From: Chloroflexota bacterium
Lineage (GTDB): Bacteria > Chloroflexota > Anaerolineae > Anaerolineales > Anaerolineaceae
NCBI GenBank assembly: GCA_023381565.1
Contig: JAMCRR010000151.1
Location: forward strand, 1-64,000
Reading direction: 5' to 3'
DNA: 64,000 nucleotides
The notes beneath the pieces are model-generated. The model was not told the DNA's origin. It saw nothing but the letters and a program-made list of their open reading frames with translations, and did no database searches. A program made the translations under genes and the position numbers. This document shows positions 62,059 through 64,000 of the stretch, in pieces (within the stretch, counting starts at the first letter, position 1; the number at the start of each line of letters is the position of its first letter).

Positions 62059-62788
62059 TACGGGAAACACACATGCAATGGGTAATGTTCTTACCGATCC
62101 CTTTTTCGTTCAAATATGCCGACAAGGCCTGAATACTCCTTTTACTTTTCACTTTGAAACTCACATCAATCGTCTGACCATTTGCTTTCCACCATTGTCG
62201 TAGCTCTGGATTTCGCATGATATACCATAGCTTTTTGCCTTTAATTCTTTCTGGGATCTCAATGTAATCGTCGGCGTTTTTGGGGTTTGCGCTAAATCCA
62301 AGGCGCGGAAAGAAGTAATAACCGTTGACTTCCCGGATCGTATCACTGTCTGGAGCGGTAAAAAACCGGGTCGCAGATGCATGGATGGATACCAACTCCG
62401 GGATTCTGGCTGCGTTAAATATCATGTTTGCTATGATCCGGGTGCCAAGTGTCCGGGGGGCCTGTTCGATTAAGAAGAAATCATTAATGGTAATCATGAT
62501 CCCGATTTCATCCCTCTCAATCGAATAATATAGAGGGGTTTCAAACCAATCGTGCGTCGTCCAAATATCTACATTTTTCTCATCCGATTTTATTGCGATG
62601 TGGCTCCCCTGTATCCCTCCGAACAGCAGACAAATCGTTTCATCAGACAAATCCACGCGCAATTTTTTTGCGAATGCCTGTCTATCGCCCGTAATCCTGA
62701 CAGTATCGCCATTTACTCGCGTTAATTCTGCTGCCAGGGATAATTCATCTGGAACATCTGGGGGGATTCGAGAAGTTTCGGTCAGCAA
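62048..62788 (-). CDS. Unknown protein downstream of ftsH
   Basis: 246 residues from a TTG start 20 bases after the ftsH stop. Mixed alpha/beta, no signal or membrane segment. Segments GTRIIANMIFNAARIPELVS and NGYYFFPRLGFSANP loosely recall GNAT acetyltransferase-like proteins, but the acetyl-CoA loop is not evident, so I name no function. The C-terminal part is Lys-rich (KVKSKRSIQALSAYLNEKG). Overlaps the methyltransferase, so the two are probably co-translated. Confidence 0.55.
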   Translation of the reverse strand: MLTETSRIPPDVPDELSLAAELTRVNGDTVRITGDRQAFAKKLRVDLSDETICLLFGGIQGSHIAIKSDEKNVDIWTTHDWFETPLYYSIERDEIGIMITINDFFLIEQAPRTLGTRIIANMIFNAARIPELVSIHASATRFFTAPDSDTIREVNGYYFFPRLGFSANPKNADDYIEIPERIKGKKLWYIMRNPELRQWWKANGQTIDVSFKVKSKRSIQALSAYLNEKGIGKNITHCMCVSRNGS

Positions 62789-62808
62789 TTTGTAAATTCT
62801 AGCCGGTA

Positions 62809-64000
62809 TTAGACCATGGCCGGAGTGCCCGATTCTTTCGCCACCGGGGAGGGGAAGATGCTCTCAAACTCACCCTGGGTCAGGGTTTCCATCTCCAGCA
62901 AACGATTCGCGACCGCATCCAATTGCACCCGATATTGTGTCAGGATTTTCCGGGCCATCTCGTGCGCATCGTCCACCAACCGGTACACTTGAGCGTCAAT
63001 TTGCTCGGCGATGGTATCAGAATAGTCGCGCTGGTTAGACATTTGGCGACTCAAGAAAACCATTTCTTGCCTTCTGCCATAAGTCATCATTCCCATTGCT
63101 TCCGTCATGCCGAGCTGGGTTACCATCAAGCGTGCAATCTGGGTAACGCGTTCGATGTCATTCGATGCGCCGGTGGTAATATCGTTAAAGACCAGCTCTT
63201 CAGCTGTGCGGCCGCCCAATAAGCTCACCATTTCAGAATTGAGACGTTTTCGAGATTCCAACGTTCGGTCTTCGGTCGGGCGGGGCATTGTATATCCAAC
63301 CGACAATCCCCGGGCTACAATCGTGATCTTGAACACCGGATCCGCTTTGGCCAGGGCGTGCATGACGACAGCATGCCCGGCCTCGTGGTAGGCGATGACC
63401 AACTTCTCTCTCTGGCTGATCAGGTGGCTTTTGCGTTCTGGGCCGGCGATAACACGCTCGATCGATTCTTCCAATTCTGCCTGTGAGATGACCTTCTTAC
63501 TCCGGCGAGCGGCCAGGATTGCCGCCTCGTTGACCAGATTTTCGATATCTGCCCCCACGAAACCTGGAATGGAAAGGGCGAGCTTGGAAAGATCGACGGC
63601 GGGATCGATCGGCTTACCGCGTGTATGGACTTTCAGGATGGCTTCGCGCCCCCTCATATCGGGCTGGTCGAGCACTACTCGCCGGTCGAAACGACCTGGG
63701 CGCAGCAGCGCCGGGTCGAGCACGTCCGGGCGGTTGGTAGCGGCGATGACAATCACGTTGGTGTCCGTGCTAAATCCATCCATCTCAACCAACATCTGAT
63801 TGAGGGTCTGTTCGCGTTCGTCATTTCCCCCGCCCAGTCCGATCCCACGCTGGCGTCCGACTGCATCGATTTCATCAATAAAAATAATGCAAGGCGATTG
63901 CTTCTTTGCCTGCTCGAATAAATCGCGCACCCGGCTTGCGCCTACCCCGACAAACATTTCCACAAACTCGGACCCGGAGATAGCGAAGAAGGGTACCCCG
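62809..64000 (-). CDS. ftsH: FtsH AAA metalloprotease, intact (5' end outside window)
   Basis: At least 396 residues; the frame runs on to base 63999 and would continue ([20 protein letters not shown]), so the first ATG at 63963 is internal. [15 protein letters not shown] (Walker B), [19 protein letters not shown] (SRH), then the zinc site [29 protein letters not shown] and the C-terminal helical part. It degrades membrane and short-lived cytoplasmic proteins. The zinc site is intact, in contrast to the copy at 58359. Confidence 0.95.
   Translation of the reverse strand, partial: GVPFFAISGSEFVEMFVGVGASRVRDLFEQAKKQSPCIIFIDEIDAVGRQRGIGLGGGNDEREQTLNQMLVEMDGFSTDTNVIVIAATNRPDVLDPALLRPGRFDRRVVLDQPDMRGREAILKVHTRGKPIDPAVDLSKLALSIPGFVGADIENLVNEAAILAARRSKKVISQAELEESIERVIAGPERKSHLISQREKLVIAYHEAGHAVVMHALAKADPVFKITIVARGLSVGYTMPRPTEDRTLESRKRLNSEMVSLLGGRTAEELVFNDITTGASNDIERVTQIARLMVTQLGMTEAMGMMTYGRRQEMVFLSRQMSNQRDYSDTIAEQIDAQVYRLVDDAHEMARKILTQYRVQLDAVANRLLEMETLTQGEFESIFPSPVAKESGTPAMV

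Noticed and set aside
1-64000. tRNA, rRNA, integrase or transposase genes
   Set aside because: None recognised on either strand, so the mosaic structure cannot be assigned to a known mobile element.

Overview
The window looks like a chromosomal segment of a Chloroflexota bacterium, most likely Anaerolineae-like. The evidence is five loci for very large MalT-type LuxR regulators, several CPBP membrane proteases, DUF4386/DUF6326/DUF4395 membrane proteins, a DUF333 lipoprotein, short palindromic elements inserted in coding linkers, and a secreted M23 protein ending in a YLPLITR-type tail. This placement rests on gene content only. I found no rRNA, tRNA, CRISPR array, transposase or phage module.

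Region 1 (1-23.6 kb, nearly all minus strand) is a mosaic array grown by segmental duplication. Three cassettes read, in transcription order: a ~900-residue ATPase/TPR/LuxR regulator, a Rho-independent terminator, a short conserved control region with an inverted repeat, a ~90-residue alpha/beta protein, a conserved leader (with a tiny upstream ORF in two copies), and then a variable payload of membrane proteins and zinc-free MDR oxidoreductases. The first payload gene belongs to different families in different cassettes (DUF6326, DUF4386, DUF6326), yet the 5' leader and first ~15 codons are related, so payloads seem to have been swapped behind a shared leader. The DUF333 lipoprotein plus CPBP block is also duplicated (1-1.2 kb and 8.3-10 kb). 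A fourth regulator is reduced to a deletion remnant at 23.5 kb. A GPH-type sugar symporter diverges from the third regulator.

Region 2 (23.9-34.4 kb, minus strand) holds a NarX/NarL-like two-component system, a stand-alone receiver protein, a complete oligopeptide ABC transporter (two ATPases, lipoprotein binding protein, two permeases), a degraded WD40 fragment and an orphan response regulator whose receiver nearly duplicates the one at 24 kb.

Region 3 (35-46.3 kb, plus strand) has a secreted M23-like protein, a fifth MalT-type regulator and a tightly overlapping four-gene operon: polysaccharide pyruvyl transferase-like protein, a fused acyl reductase/acyl-CoA ligase (a carboxylic acid reductase in reversed domain order without a carrier domain), a small ATC-hydrolase-like protein, and a GMC oxidoreductase with a four-cysteine CxxCxxCxxxCP motif. 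This operon is the best candidate for an undescribed lipid or glycolipid pathway.

Region 4 (46.4-58.2 kb) is a cluster of small stress-type genes: DUF2127, RRM protein, 40-residue basic peptide, Dps/ferritin-like protein, YGGT protein with an in-frame amber codon, GlsB/YeaQ protein, an mgtA remnant, a lipid kinase, small membrane proteins, a GT4 glycosyltransferase fused to a helical domain, CsbD-like and eRF1-like small proteins, a VIT/CCC1 metal transporter and an RNB exoribonuclease.

Region 5 (58.3-64 kb) has an ftsH pseudogene whose HEXXH site has become DEARH, then on the minus strand a DEAD-box helicase, a methyltransferase, an unknown protein and an intact ftsH that runs off the right edge.
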